In this document: in pieces, positions 36,283 through 49,000 of the stretch | Layout: the number at the start of each line of letters is the position of its first letter | How positions within the stretch are numbered: position 1 is the first letter of the stretch | Assembly (NCBI GenBank): GCA_006937955.1 | Contig: SSNP01000017.1 | Span: forward strand, 4,216,751-4,280,750 | Length of the DNA: 64,000 nucleotides | Origin: Pachypanchax playfairii | Taxonomy: Eukaryota > Chordata > Actinopteri > Cyprinodontiformes > Aplocheilidae | Direction: 5' to 3' | Position numbers and translations under genes: made by a program | Notes under the pieces: model-generated | The model's input: the letters and a program-made list of their open reading frames with translations, nothing else | Databases searched by the model: none | What the model was told of the DNA's origin: nothing

Positions 36283-37061
36283 GTAAGATTTCTTCCTCTT
36301 ATTTTTGCCTCAGTGTCATTATTTTTATTCCGACACAGCCGGGGAATAGTGTGCACACTGGGGTCACCCCTAACCAGAAATCCCTGCATGTAACTGAAGA
36401 AGTGGCAGCTCATACAGGGATCTGAAACATGTTTCATTTGTTGGTGCTTTTCTGCATCGTTCGTTGTTAATTAACAAGTCATAAGCTGCATTGTGGGAAG
36501 TTTTAATATGCCATGTGTCGATTATATAACAGTAAAGTTTATTGCATAAATGCATCAGCTGATTTTTAGTTTTAAAGTAAATATGACATGTTAGGGTGTC
36601 ATTATATTTATCAGGGGAAACAGAATGAATAAGTTCAGACATTATTACGTCTTTGCGTTTCTTCTATTGTGGTAAGAAAATAATAGCTGTATTCAGCTAA
36701 TCTAAGTTGAACTGATCGGACTAGTTGCTGGTCTGAGTTTCATCATGACAGTGTTTTAGTTACCATTAATCAAATAACAATTGTATTGAATCTATACTGA
36801 ACAACAGTTTCAGGGACTCTCAGAGATAATCTTGCTAAAGCATGTCTCAAAATCTGAAGTCATTCGTGGAGGTCAGCTGTGATACTTTCTCTTATTCTGT
36901 TATTGGGCTGATGATGCATTTATAATGACTGGATAAGAAATTTCTGCTTATAGGCTTATTTGGCTGTTTCTGTGTGCTGTTACATAAGCAACAGCAACTT
37001 GTTTGCACAGATTTCTTTATGTTTCAGTGCTGATTCTGGCTCTGCCTCTGTTTCCTGACAG

Positions 37062-37579
37062 GGATCCAGAGTCACGGAGAAGGTGAAGACTGAAAGTGTT
37101 AAATGCTCACTCCAAGCCTCCCAGTGACACAGCAACTGCTCATTTAACTGCTGTCCGTTCAATGACTGTGTGAACCACTTGTAGACTGTTTACAATGGCA
37201 TCTAGTTTGACATGTACGGGTGTTATCTGGGCCCTGCTGTCCCTACTGTGTGCTGCTGCCTCTTGCGTTGGCTTCTTCATGCCCTACTGGCTGCTGGGAA
37301 CACAGATGGACAAGCCCGTGTCCTTTGGCACTTTTCGGCGCTGCTCCTACCCAGTGAGAGATGAGGAGAAACAGATCACAGTGATGTTGGAGCAGTGTGG
37401 GCGCTATGCATCCTTCAATGGCATTCCAAGCCTGGAGTGGAGGATCTGCACGGTGGTGACAGGCGTCGGGTGTGGCCTCCTCCTTCTGGTGGCGCTTACA
37501 GCTCTGATGGGTTGCTGCATCTCAGACCTCATCTCTCGCACGATTGGCCGTGTGGCTGGTGGCATCCAGTTTGTTGGAG
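37062..37579 (+). CDS. lhfpl6: lhfpl6 (LHFP) first coding exon; CDS 37195-37579, 5' part of the gene
   Basis: The acceptor tttcctgacag ends at 37061, and the ATG is at 37195. The exon encodes 128 residues plus one base and ends at donor gtgagc (37580). The protein begins MASSLTCTGVIWALLSLLCA and matches the LHFPL tetraspan family member LHFPL6 (lipoma HMGIC fusion partner) nearly residue for residue from memory, including GTFRRCSYPV and LISRTIGRVAGGIQF. Two hydrophobic segments are visible, about residues 9-31 (ending in the family motif GFFMPYW) and 84-108. Between them lies an extracellular loop with cysteines at 50 and 68. The human protein is about 200 residues; its third and fourth membrane segments come from downstream exons that I did not find in this window. 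Reading on past the donor gives 66 extra codons, which are intron read-through. Function in vertebrates is poorly defined; it is a plasma-membrane protein related to the hair-cell protein LHFPL5. Confidence 0.93.
37103..37147 (+). promoter_or_regulatory. lhfpl6: Upstream ORF 1 in the lhfpl6 leader
   Basis: ATG at 37103 followed by 13 further codons and TAA ending at 37147, inside the 5' UTR part of the exon. The context (gttaaATGc) is weak. It could reduce initiation at the main ATG. Whether it is translated is unknown. Confidence 0.35.
37162..37173 (+). promoter_or_regulatory. lhfpl6: Upstream ORF 2 (minimal) in the lhfpl6 leader
   Basis: ATG-ACT-GTG-TGA, 21 bases before the main start codon. 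Such very short uORFs allow reinitiation poorly at this distance, so it could matter if recognised. Context is ttcaATGa. Confidence 0.3.
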
Positions 37580-40500
37580 GTGAGCAAAGTGATATGGAAT
37601 TGTACCTACAGGCAAGCCCAAGTTTGCCTTCTCTTTGCAGGTTATCCCAGGAATATGTAGAATTTTTTGCATCAGATGAGTTTTACAATGTGACTTGTAG
37701 AGAATCACAGAAACTAACAAGTTGTACTAACGTCTGTCTGACCAAGTTTTTTTTTCAAACTGAATTTAACAAACCGTGAAACAAAACAGCTGTAAAAGAA
37801 AATAAAACTGCAGTTTTTTGTCTGGCCGCCGGCCCTGTTGTCCTCCCAGAGAAGCCATGGTTTCCTCTGATGCACAACACAGGAAATGAAAAGCCTTCCA
37901 GTGAGCTGGTTCTGAAATCAAGTCTTTTCATATTTTTGGTTATAAAGTTTAAAGGAACCGTCTGTTGCATATTGCTGTTTAGAATTTAGCATAATTGTTT
38001 TGAAATTTTGCACATCAAACTGGATTGTTAATTAACGTTCAAGTGGTAGTTGCGTGTTTGCAACAAGCTTTCGGCTTTTTCTTTGTTACAAGCTGAGAAT
38101 GAACTTCAAAAATGGTGGGACATTTACTCTGGCATGGAAAAAGAAACGCTTAAAGCCAAGTTTTACTGTGCTTCACATTGTTTCATTCTTCCTATTTATT
38201 ATTTAACTTCTCTTTTATGTGCAGCAGACATCTGGCATCAGTTCAGAACTCTTGCTTAAACTCAAGTGAAGTCATGGAAAAATTATTTTGGCTGCAGTTC
38301 TGCGATGTTTGGGTCAGAACGCTGAAAAGAAGCCCACGCCCTCACTTTTTTACAGAAACGCATTGCTGTGTCCACACTGCAGAACCTGTTTTTGTTTGTT
38401 TGTCTGAATGCGGTCAGTAGATCCAGTTTGGCTCGGCACCAGCTTTGTTTATGTGTGCTGTTGGTTTTGCACATGTGTACTCTTGGGACATGAGGTCTGC
38501 GGGAAGGCTTCTACTGAAGCTGCAAATTTCTCTGCCCCAGTTTAAGAAGCTGAGGAGCTCCAGCCCTCTCATTAACTCTGAAAACGTTTGCTTGCATACT
38601 GTGGCTCACCACTCTGCTGTTTACAATAGCCATCACTTCAGCTTGGATTTAAAACGTGATGAGACAGAGAAACAGGTTGCAAGCAGATTTGATGGAGCTG
38701 CTGGGTTTTCCAGAACGAAAAAATAAAAAACCCACAGAGAAATACCATAATGCTTCATGTCTTAATTCTAAAAGGCTTAGCTTCTTAGGAACATCAGTAT
38801 TAATGATGTATAATAAGAAGGATGATTAAGGTGAAGGCTGGTTGGGTTACTCAGAAATCGGTCCCTTTAGGAAAGCTCTTTAAGCTCCACAGCTGAAACA
38901 TACATGCAGTGTCACAGCAAGCTGCTATATTTGGTTGTAGGATTAAAAAATTCCTGTCTGTCTTTCCTGCAATTTTTCCATTCGTAGACTCACAAATCCA
39001 GACATGCATGAATTTAGACAGTGGGAAAGTGAAGAAAGGCAGCGTACAATGCAGGAGACGCCGCACAGGTCTTTTCATCTTGAATGCTAGCAAGCCAAAG
39101 GGCAGAGATGTCTCAGAAGGACTAATTGGAAGTGACACAACAGAGAAGCTCAGTGGGCTGTTGCATGTATTGTCTTCTGTCACTTCCAAAGAGTTTGAAA
39201 TATCCAAGTAGGCAGAGGAAGTTGAGAAAGAGAGCAAAAATACACCACATGATTGAAACATTTGGCATTCACTTCTTATTAACGGGGAATCTGGTTGAGA
39301 AATTAAGATCTGCAGGGAAACAGCCGGAGTGGGGGCTGAGAAGTGTGATCAAATCTCTGTGATTAGCAGGAACAGGGAGAGGAAGTAAATGTGATGAACT
39401 GCAAAAGTGAAGCGAGCCTCACAGTTCACTGTTTGATCACGGTGGCGCGCTCCCTTTGTGTTCTCTCTTATCCCTTGTAGACCAACACCCGAGATCATTC
39501 TGCCAGTAGTGAGGGCAGAGCTTGTAGGCTGTGACAAATAAAATACCAACTTGTAATTTATCTCATTTTCCTCACAGATTAAAGTTTAAAAGGATTTATC
39601 AACACCTTACCTCATTAGCTGCTACACAGACAGGGAGAAAATAACTTGTTTTTGTTGTTGAAGGTGTTGTTTTGTCATAGTTTTCTTCCCAGTTCACTTA
39701 AAGAGAATGCTGCACTAGAGGTTGTTAATTGCTAATGGATGTGGATTTGAGTTTCAGTCTCAGTATGAAGCAGTTTTGGCTCAAGAATCAAAGCTTTGAG
39801 AACTTTATTTGGCTTATTTACCAACTGCCTGTGCTTACTTTCCTTTAGTTGTGCAGTGACACATGCTTAAACACAACACTGCCACAGACAATTGGCTCGT
39901 ATGTTTAAAGATTTAAAGATTCTTGACTTGGATTTGGTTGTTAGGGAACCCTTTCCCTCAAACCCCCCCGTGTTTTTGGTTTCTTAAAAAGAATTAAAAG
40001 CAGGAAAAGAAAAAAACTACTGAAGGTTTGTTTTGAACAACCATGATTTCAGCCCTCAATATATATATTTTTTGTATTTCTCCCTTAGAGCAGTGATCAG
40101 CGCTTCACTCGACAGATTGTTTATGTGTTTTTGACATTTTGCTTTTAGCTTACATAACAGTGGCTGACAGTTTGACAGGTTCTATGATTGGATATCAACA
40201 TCTAAATATCTGAGATCATTTTATCTGTTTTCCTTATTATAATAGGATGTCGTTTACATTAAAATATTTCTTTTTGATGGAAATCTTTTAAAACTGCGAC
40301 ACTTCATAAAAACAAATCCGAGTCAGAGTTGGGACTCAAGAAACACACGATACTTCTTAAATGTGATACAAACAATTTTGTTTTGAAGGATTAAAACGCC
40401 TTAAATAATTTCAAGAAAACTTTATATTTGTATGTTTTGATAAGAAATTATAAAACTGTTCTATAATTTACTTTAATCCCAGGTTTCTATCTGTTTGGCT

Positions 40501-43500
40501 GGATTTTCTTCAGTTGACAGTTCTACTTAACACGCAGCAAGAAAGCGCTGCAGATTTTTCCCCCAAATAGCTTCAGCGTTTTAAAAATCTGCAGACGTCT
40601 GAAAGTGCTTAATTCCTGGTTGAGGTTGCCTTTCAGGTCTGATTGAAGGATGAGATTGCAGTAAACGCCATGTGATCTGAATTGGCTCCAACATCTGGGT
40701 TTTGTCTAAAGTCTTAAAAAATTGCAGTCTAATTTACTTACTGTGTGACTGGATTTAAGGGATTAATACCGTAGACTTGTGATATTGCATGATGCCAAAG
40801 CCAATGTTAGCTTAAAAATGAAATCTCAAAATTAATTAAAAACTGGCATCAATACGATGCAACGATGCCAAAAAAAGAGAGAAGTGTGACCTATTTTTCA
40901 TCACACCTAATATTAAACCGTGTTGCTCTAATTTCAAAAATAACAAAAGACTAAGTAGTTTATTTCTGTTTAGAAATTAAGAAAATAAAAAGGGATTATT
41001 TTTCACCACAACAAGAACAACATTTTAGAAATACATTTTAGATATCAGTGAAACGATGCTAAACAGTTTATTGATGTTAATTTTAAAACCATTTGCTGAA
41101 AATGAGGATCTGGTTTATGCTGCAGGAAACTGTTCAAAACAGTTAAAATATGACCCCCAAACAGGCTTGAAATCTCTTAAAATACAGTGTTGACCTGGAG
41201 AGAATGTGATGTGACTGAACTCATTTTAGCGCTTGATAAAAATGTCAGGTGATATAGCTGCCCAAAGCCGAAGACTGTGAGCTATAGTTTATTGAGAACA
41301 TGTTGAACTGCTGAGTCCTCAGAAACTGAAGGTGAAATAACAAGACAAACACTGTGATGCATGACGGGCTGCACTCGGCCTTTTCAGGGAATTTGTTGGG
41401 ACAGTATTTGGGTAAGGTACAGCGGACTGCGTATGAGAAGCTGCGAACATCCGGGATGGAAATACGCTTGAAAAACTTCAGTGCAGCATTTCCACCATCA
41501 TAAAAGAGAGTTGTAATCAGCAAGGAATCTATTATCCACCAATCTTTTGTCATTCTTGGGGGAAGTTCAGAGAATATTTTTTACAGTTTGAAGAAGAAAA
41601 TTCAAGGCCATCACTGTAGAATGAGGATTAATAATTGATTATAGGTTATTTAGATGACAGATTATTATTTAATATGTTTTAGATGAAGTATTAGTGCAGA
41701 ACTTTTAAAGTTCTTTGATGAACAGAGATCAGAAACATCTCATGTGGCTTTTCTCCTCTGTGAGTTCTTTCAGAGAGAAATGACAACTTTATAATTCATT
41801 TAACGTACATTTATCTTTTACACACTTTCAAGCTTTAGAGTTTTTTTATTCCTTCAAAGTTGAACTGAACATTGAATTTCAAACAGATTTCCAATACTAA
41901 AATAGTTTCATAGAATCTGATGAAAATATATCAATCTGTTTTTTTTCACATTTTGTTTTTCAGTTTTGGTTGAATATGTTCTGTATAACATCCACCATGG
42001 CTCCTGTTGATCTGAAATATCAAATAATTGGCTGCGTTGCCTTTTGGGAAAGCTTCTCCATTTAGTTTTCTGGTTGATTGGCTGTGTTTACACCCCTGTG
42101 CTGCTACTTGTTTTCCCAAACTGATGTGAAAAGTCAGTAAATGAACAAAATAAAACCAGCGTAGAGAATTTTTCTGCAATACAGCTTATTACGTGCAAGT
42201 TTGATGCCAATTTAGATGTACTTCTTCTTGGAGTGGCTCCATTATTACATCAAAGGTGACCTGTTACACACAATGTGCAATGTAGAAGTCTGGTCATGTG
42301 CCACTAAGGCTAGATGAAATGAACTTCACCGCGTCTGTCTGCACCCCCTCTGCAGCTCAAAGGGTATATCAAGGGCACGAGTGATAAATATAAAGACATG
42401 TCTATAAATTACAGATGGGCAGCCTTTATGGCAACTATAGTGTTGCCAAGGGCTATTTGGCACAGTCTGGTGTTGTCCTGTGTCAGAGCCGTATCGGCAC
42501 AGCCAGGAGCTTTGTCCTTGTGTCGGCTTTGTGAGCACTTGCCAGCTGGATTCCGCCCAGTCCCAGAATGTGTGCTTCCACTCCCCTATCACTTCCAGCA
42601 CTCAGTTTCAAGAGGTACAACAAAATGAAATCCCATCCTTATGAGGAAGGCTCCGAGATGAAGAGCTCATCTTTGTGTCTGGAGAAGTTTCTCTGTACAC
42701 TCATCGTTTACTGGTGTCACATCACAACACATTTCCGGACTGGTTAATAAACATTTCCTGAGCTGTTGTGTTTTGTTTTTTTTTCTTTTTACATCTAAAA
42801 CGTATCTGTATTCCTTCGTCCTCACAACTTGCCAGGTTAGTAGGATGATGATGATAAACTGCACTGTTTTGGGTGTCATGTAGGAATTGGATAAAGCTAA
42901 TGAGATTGCAGCAGTGCACATATTAAAGAGAAAGAAGCCCAGATTTTTTATTGTGGACAGGAACCTCATGTAATAGTGTTTAGAACACTCTCTTGCTCTT
43001 CATTGCTTACGTTTCCGGCCACTAATGGTTATAAAGTGGATGTCTCTTCCTCTGGGTTGATTGATCACCTAAAGTACAGACCACTCTTGCACTGTAATAC
43101 GCTCATTCAGCCCAGCAGCAATTTTTTTCTTCCTCAACATACAGTTCCCTCAAACCCCCACCAACTCGACTACAAGGATGTTTGGAGTCAGAGAGCTGTG
43201 AAACGTAGCCTGTGTGCCAGAGGCAGTCTATCCTCCCCAGAGCAGGAGTCTATCCTCGCCTTTTCTCTGGATCAACCCATTTCTCCTTTTTCTCTTTTTG
43301 GTTACTTCAGTATCGTGTCCAGTTCTCTCAGTCTTTAACTCTCTTTTTTTACAGACTTGTTTCACCTTTCCCCTATTTTTGCTTTCCATTCGCTTATCTG
43401 TATCCTTCTCCTCTGTTCCCTCACTTTCCTTCCCTCAGATTAGGTCAGTAACAAGTGACCCGAAAAATGGACCAGGATCTTGGCAGGAAAAAAATAACAG

Positions 43501-46051
43501 TGAAAAAAAGCAGTGAGTGAGACTGTAACAGAGAACTGGGTGGAAAGCAAAGCATCAGCAGGGATTTAGTTTTGTCCGACAGGAAGTGGGAAGAACCAAA
43601 GGACAGACAGAACAGTTATTTCAGTCTGCCTGTATGTTAAGTCATTGTTTTTGCTGACATAGCAGCAAGCATGCTGCAATTGTATGCTTCTTTTTTGTCA
43701 CTGGTTACAAAACAATTTTGGAAAATGTGTCTGGTATGTCCGAAGTCGTGCAGTTCACGACTGCAGCTGTAAAAACAGAGAACTGGAACACGTTAAAGGG
43801 ACGTGACTGAATTTAAGACATTCATTTTGTTCTGGATTCATGGTTAAATACCAAATCAATACACTCAAAATTAATTATAATACTTTGTCATTTCTAATTT
43901 AATTAATATTCAGACTTTTTATTGACTGAATAATCAGTTAATCTTTTATAGCTTAAGATTCTTGTCAAACTTGTCGACCTTTTTAAATGTGACAGTAACT
44001 GAGCGTGTCATAGTGTCAATATAAGGACATTTTCTATTAACAGATAGAGGTAATCTGCTCAGGTTGCACCGGGTAATACAGCAGTCTGAATTGCTTTCTG
44101 TCACATTAACAGATAAGCAAAGTAGTGGTATTCTCACTATTATTTTGTGCAGCACTTTAGCTTTTTTTTTTTTTTAACAACACCTGAGCCAAGTAAATGG
44201 GACCAACTCTGCTGAGTGTTTGCTACTGCACTTTGGTTCAGGCAAAGTGGAAGATAATGATAACTCAAGCTTATAACAGATATCCTTATTGCTCCTAGTG
44301 CACTTAAACCCCTCATGAGTAAGAAGCTAATCAAAAATCTTTATTACATCAACTGTTCAATAGGCCTGGAAATCCAAGAAAGCTTCAGCTACTCCAGCAT
44401 ATTTTACACAATCACAGGTTTGAGTGAGTAAAATGAACATTTGTGGCAACGTGACCATATGCTGTTTATGGATGGATGTAAAAAAGGTGTTTCAGTTTGG
44501 TACAGGTGTGCTTTTGGGCATATTTTAAATCATCCATGGTAAAATGATTATAATGGTGGTTCTAAAATGTTGCAGGCTTTTTTCTCATTTTTAAATCAGA
44601 TGTAATATGTTAAGAATAGGAAATAAAGTAAAGGAAATTCAGGTGTTGATCATTTTTGTCAAGAAAAATTTCAGATGGTCTCTGTCTCTCTAAACTGTGG
44701 ACATTCAAGGAGCTATTTATAGCAGGTAAGAAATTAACTGGCCTTTTTACAGAAACCCTATTCACTTAATATAATTGAGTCAAAATGGACTTTATAAAAC
44801 TGTCACATAAGGATCTAACATGTCTGCTTTGTTAATAGTGTAAAGAATGTGTAAGAACTTTTTTAAATCTTCTCCTCCACTTTACTGGAAAGAGTAACGT
44901 TTTACCAGAGAGACAAAAAAGTAGTTGTTAACACATATCACGTCTTTGTTACGGACGCCCGAAACACTAAATACGTGAGTGTATGAATCACCAGGCAGAC
45001 AGATGCTCAACAGATGGTGGCGGCTCCAATTTTCTGTATCAGAGGTGACACACATTGTGGAGGGCATGTTTGATGTCTCTACTGGAGCCTGAGCTTACAG
45101 TGAGCAATACTTTAGTCACCTAAAATACAGGAACAGCCCCCTCCATTCCAGAAGACAAACAAACAGAGAACAATGAAGAAAACATGCCTGTATCACCACA
45201 TGACCAATATCAGATAAAAGAGGATAATGGAGAAACCCACATTTGACCTGTTAGCCACTGCTCAGCCTTGGCTTGGCTGAATAAATGTATAAGTATAGAT
45301 TGACTGTAAGTCCAATGGGATAAAGTAGTTTGCTCAGTATTCATACCTTGTTTTACAGTCTCAGAGGCACCATGCCTTTAACACTCCAGTTAATTATCCT
45401 GTTCATCCTGGTGAGGGGAATGTGGGGTCAATGCTTCTTTTGTGTTGCTTTCTGGTGGGTCAAATAGCAGGGCAGTGAGAAAATGGAACTGGGGCTGGAA
45501 ATATGGGAGCAAATTTGCAACTAAAATAGAATTGACAAGAAGAGGAAGAAGTCTATATTTTATTAGAAAGAAGTCTATTTTTGTGGAAAACATTCAAATT
45601 TTTTCCTCCCGTCTTTAGTTTCCTTTCCCTCAAACTGCTGATGCAGACATATATTTTGTTGTAAACTCTCATGCCCTAAGAGGCAACACAAACTAATACA
45701 GCATGTGAGTCATTTTTACAGCTTATTTTAATTGATATTAAATGATTGATAAGTATCTCCTTCATCTAATCCCTGAAAAACAGACAAACAAACTCCTTCA
45801 GAGCTGCATGATGAGTCAGAGTTCTCAATGTAATGTGCACGTTATTTTATTCAGAATTAGATCAATATATGGCTGTAGTAGAGGTAACTTAACCAATTGT
45901 CAGCTTACAGCTAGAAACTGACAGGAAGGCTGTGAGAAGACATAAAAAAACAGCTGCAGATCAGATCAGTGGTTGATGTTAGTCACCTGTGCTCCATCAT
46001 TTGTCTGTCAGACGTGCGTCCAGCTGTCTTTTCACGACCTGATGGCAGTAG

Positions 46052-46090
46052 TTGGACGTGTGAAAGGGAGTTGTACCCTTTCATGTCCAA
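46052..46090. repeat. Short imperfect hairpin
   Basis: ttggac, then a small bulge, then tgaaaggg can pair with ccctttca tgtccaa across a 7-base loop (agttgta). The stem is about 14 bp. No precursor-length extension is obvious, so a microRNA is not claimed. Confidence 0.4.
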
Positions 46091-49000
46091 ATTGTTGTCT
46101 TGTATCTGTCTGCATCTTTAGCAGAGACCTTAAATAGTAGAGGTCTACATGTGGCTGAGTGTATTAATAACCTATGTGCTGAGGCCTGCATGTGCCTTTC
46201 CTGTCTGCCTCAAGGAATGTTGGGAATTTAGGGTAAATATATTCGGTTCTCCGTCGCTCATCCCTACTGGAATAATAAAATTGAAGGCTTGAAATGAACA
46301 TGCCTCAATCTAGTTTAGTCCGTGATTTGAATGATAACAGAGTCAATGATTTTCCTATTACAAATTCAGTTGGTGTAAAGTAGAAATGACAGCTCCCTTG
46401 AGTGTTTGTGTGTTCAGTGATCAATACAATAAAGAAAGATTTTGAAAGAAAAAAAAAAAGCATTTTTCTTTTTTTTTTTTAGCTTGTAGAAAAAAAGTAA
46501 ACCCAACCAAAGGCACCTTGGTGCAGTAATAAGCAAAATGTCACTCGCATCATTATCATGAAGTGACAGCTTGCAAACGTGCAGCATGAAATTAGGTTTC
46601 AGTAGAAATAAATAAATAAATATGGAGGCCCCCTTACTTGCTCTTGTCTTTCTTTTTAAAAGAGTAATCACCACTTTGTGGTGCACAGCTGTAATAGTGT
46701 AAGTCTCTGGGAGTTTTTACTGTTTGGGTGGAAGTTAGTTCTGTTTTGCTTCCCAGGCTCTCGTTCCAGTTGGTCAGCAGCAGTTGGGTGGGCTTTTCCC
46801 ATAGAATCCAGTTTCCACAGCAGCATGGGGTCCTGACCCCTCGGGAGAGACCGGGGAGAATGTGAAGACTCCCTGTAGACTTGTGGCAGTTTGGATCTTG
46901 TGCTCAAGATAAACAGGTCAAGGTACAGGTTGCCTTTAGATTCAGAAGCAGGTCATTCTGTTAACAGTCAGTTGAGCTCTCACAGTCTATTTTTACCCAC
47001 TTTGGGCAGATTGTTTTCAAGCCTCAATAGTTAAATGGCACCATGTTGACGGGCCTTTAGGCCAACTTGAAAGACAGAAAACATTTGGCAACAGTAGAAA
47101 GATATAAACAAAACCCAGCACAAACAGAAGTTCAAGCCACCCATGTATCCAATCTAAATAGCAGTCAAAGGCTACAGAAATGCTGAAGAATTAGAGGCCC
47201 AAAGATGGGATTCCCATTCAGTTCACTGTATGACATAGTGGCTGGTTTCATTTTGAGGCACTCGCTTCAAATACAGTCTTGTGTAAGCATAACACAAGGT
47301 TTCAGGAATGCACAACGTAAGCTTTTTTCCTCAGAGTCAGAGGAAGACTTAAAACAGGACAAAGCCTTCTCCCACCATATTTGTAAATTCTTATGAAGAT
47401 CAGCAGGAGCCAGTGGCCATATATAGGACTGCTGTGGAAGAGCTAAATAGAGGTTTCTGGAAGCTAATATATAAAATGTCATACAGAAACAGTGTCTATT
47501 AAAATTAACTCATGACGGATACATTAAGCAGCCTTTGCTTTGACCAGTTTAGAAATAGCTGCTTGGTTAGTAGCAGATACTGATATAAGCAGCGATACCT
47601 TATCTCCTTCCTCACCTGTTATAAGAGTGGAGAACATTAACAAGACAATCTGCGTTCTGTGCCCACTCCGCCTACACGCCCACCACTTTCATGCACTTTA
47701 TTACCATTAGTCACATATTCTCTCTTGAGTGTTCACTTACTTCCTGTGCATCTCATGTGTATACGCTTTTTGCAAGAACAGAAACCAAACACTACAGAAA
47801 ACTGAAGTTAAAACCAAGTTCTGCTTGTTTCCAGTGGGAACACTGGAACAAAGGAACTCTTTGATCCAGCAGAATGACTTTGCTCTCTGCTATGTTTTTG
47901 GGTTTGGGCCATTGTGATTGCCTTGCTACGCTCCTTACTGCCAAAATGTTAAATTTCCTTGTGAGATTTTAATTTTTGGTGTTTTTTTTTTGTTTTTGGC
48001 TTTTTAATCACATATTGCTAAAATGTCTTGGATGATCCAAAACAATTAAATCCAAGATTTTTCCAATGTTATAGTCTCACAAATGTAATGAAAACACTAA
48101 TCTTTTCTGAGTAGCTCCAGAATAATGCAAACAATGACCACCATCATTTGCTTGCCTAAATAAATCCTCACAAGATGAAGTAATCTAAACCTATTCGAAG
48201 TGAAAATTAGATCCCATTCATTTTATTCTGGCTGTGTCTTTGCTGCGTTAATATCCTGCATCTGTAAAAAGTATTGATTTTTTTTTTAGCCCCATCCCAG
48301 AGCCTGAACAGTGGTGTAATAGTCTAACTCAACTATCGCCACATGGGCGAAGCACAAAGCTTTTAACAGAGACAACTAAACACAAGAGTGTCACCTGTTC
48401 AAGTGATACAGAGTGTTAGATTTCCAATTACATGCGGAGTCGAGTCCTGGGGAGCTAAACCGTATCAAGCCCTGACTAGTGATATCACTCACATCTCCTT
48501 ATCTGTTGCACCGCCAGCTAAGACTTGATCATTACTGAATGTGTCATTGTCCTGATAGTGGTCCTCTAATAGCAATCCATTTGTTGGAATTCCCCTCACA
48601 GAAACACCCGTTTCCTTCAGACTCCTGTTTCTCTGCATGGCCTGTAAATACTGGAAAACCTGAAGACATAGCTTTCATAAGTTTGCAGTTTAAATTGAAT
48701 CTGAGTCATTCGTGATGCACAGATTTAAGTGATCATTCCAAGTTGAAGTTGCAACAAATAGAAGCACATTTAGCTGATTTTCTTGCCTTGACGGGCTGTT
48801 GGAAGTTAGGGTTATTTTTTTCCAAACATCTCTGAATCTTTGCAAGAGCTTCTGGCTCAAGACGTGAAATCCACCAAAGCCGTTCTGCTCAACGTGTTTC
48901 CGACTGACCGTGATGTGCCTCACCACCTGACATTGGAAGATAATCACAGAGAGTAGGCGGCCGGCCAGAGTGTGGGCTGGAGCACTCAGCATCATCATGA

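Noticed and set aside
37580..37779. Extension of the lhfpl6 frame to 194 codons
   Set aside because: It runs past a good donor (gtgagc) at the position where the family protein changes exon, and the added residues do not resemble LHFPL6.
38851..39261. 136-codon minus-strand frame
   Set aside because: No family resemblance; a frame of this length is expected by chance in 26 kb of intron.
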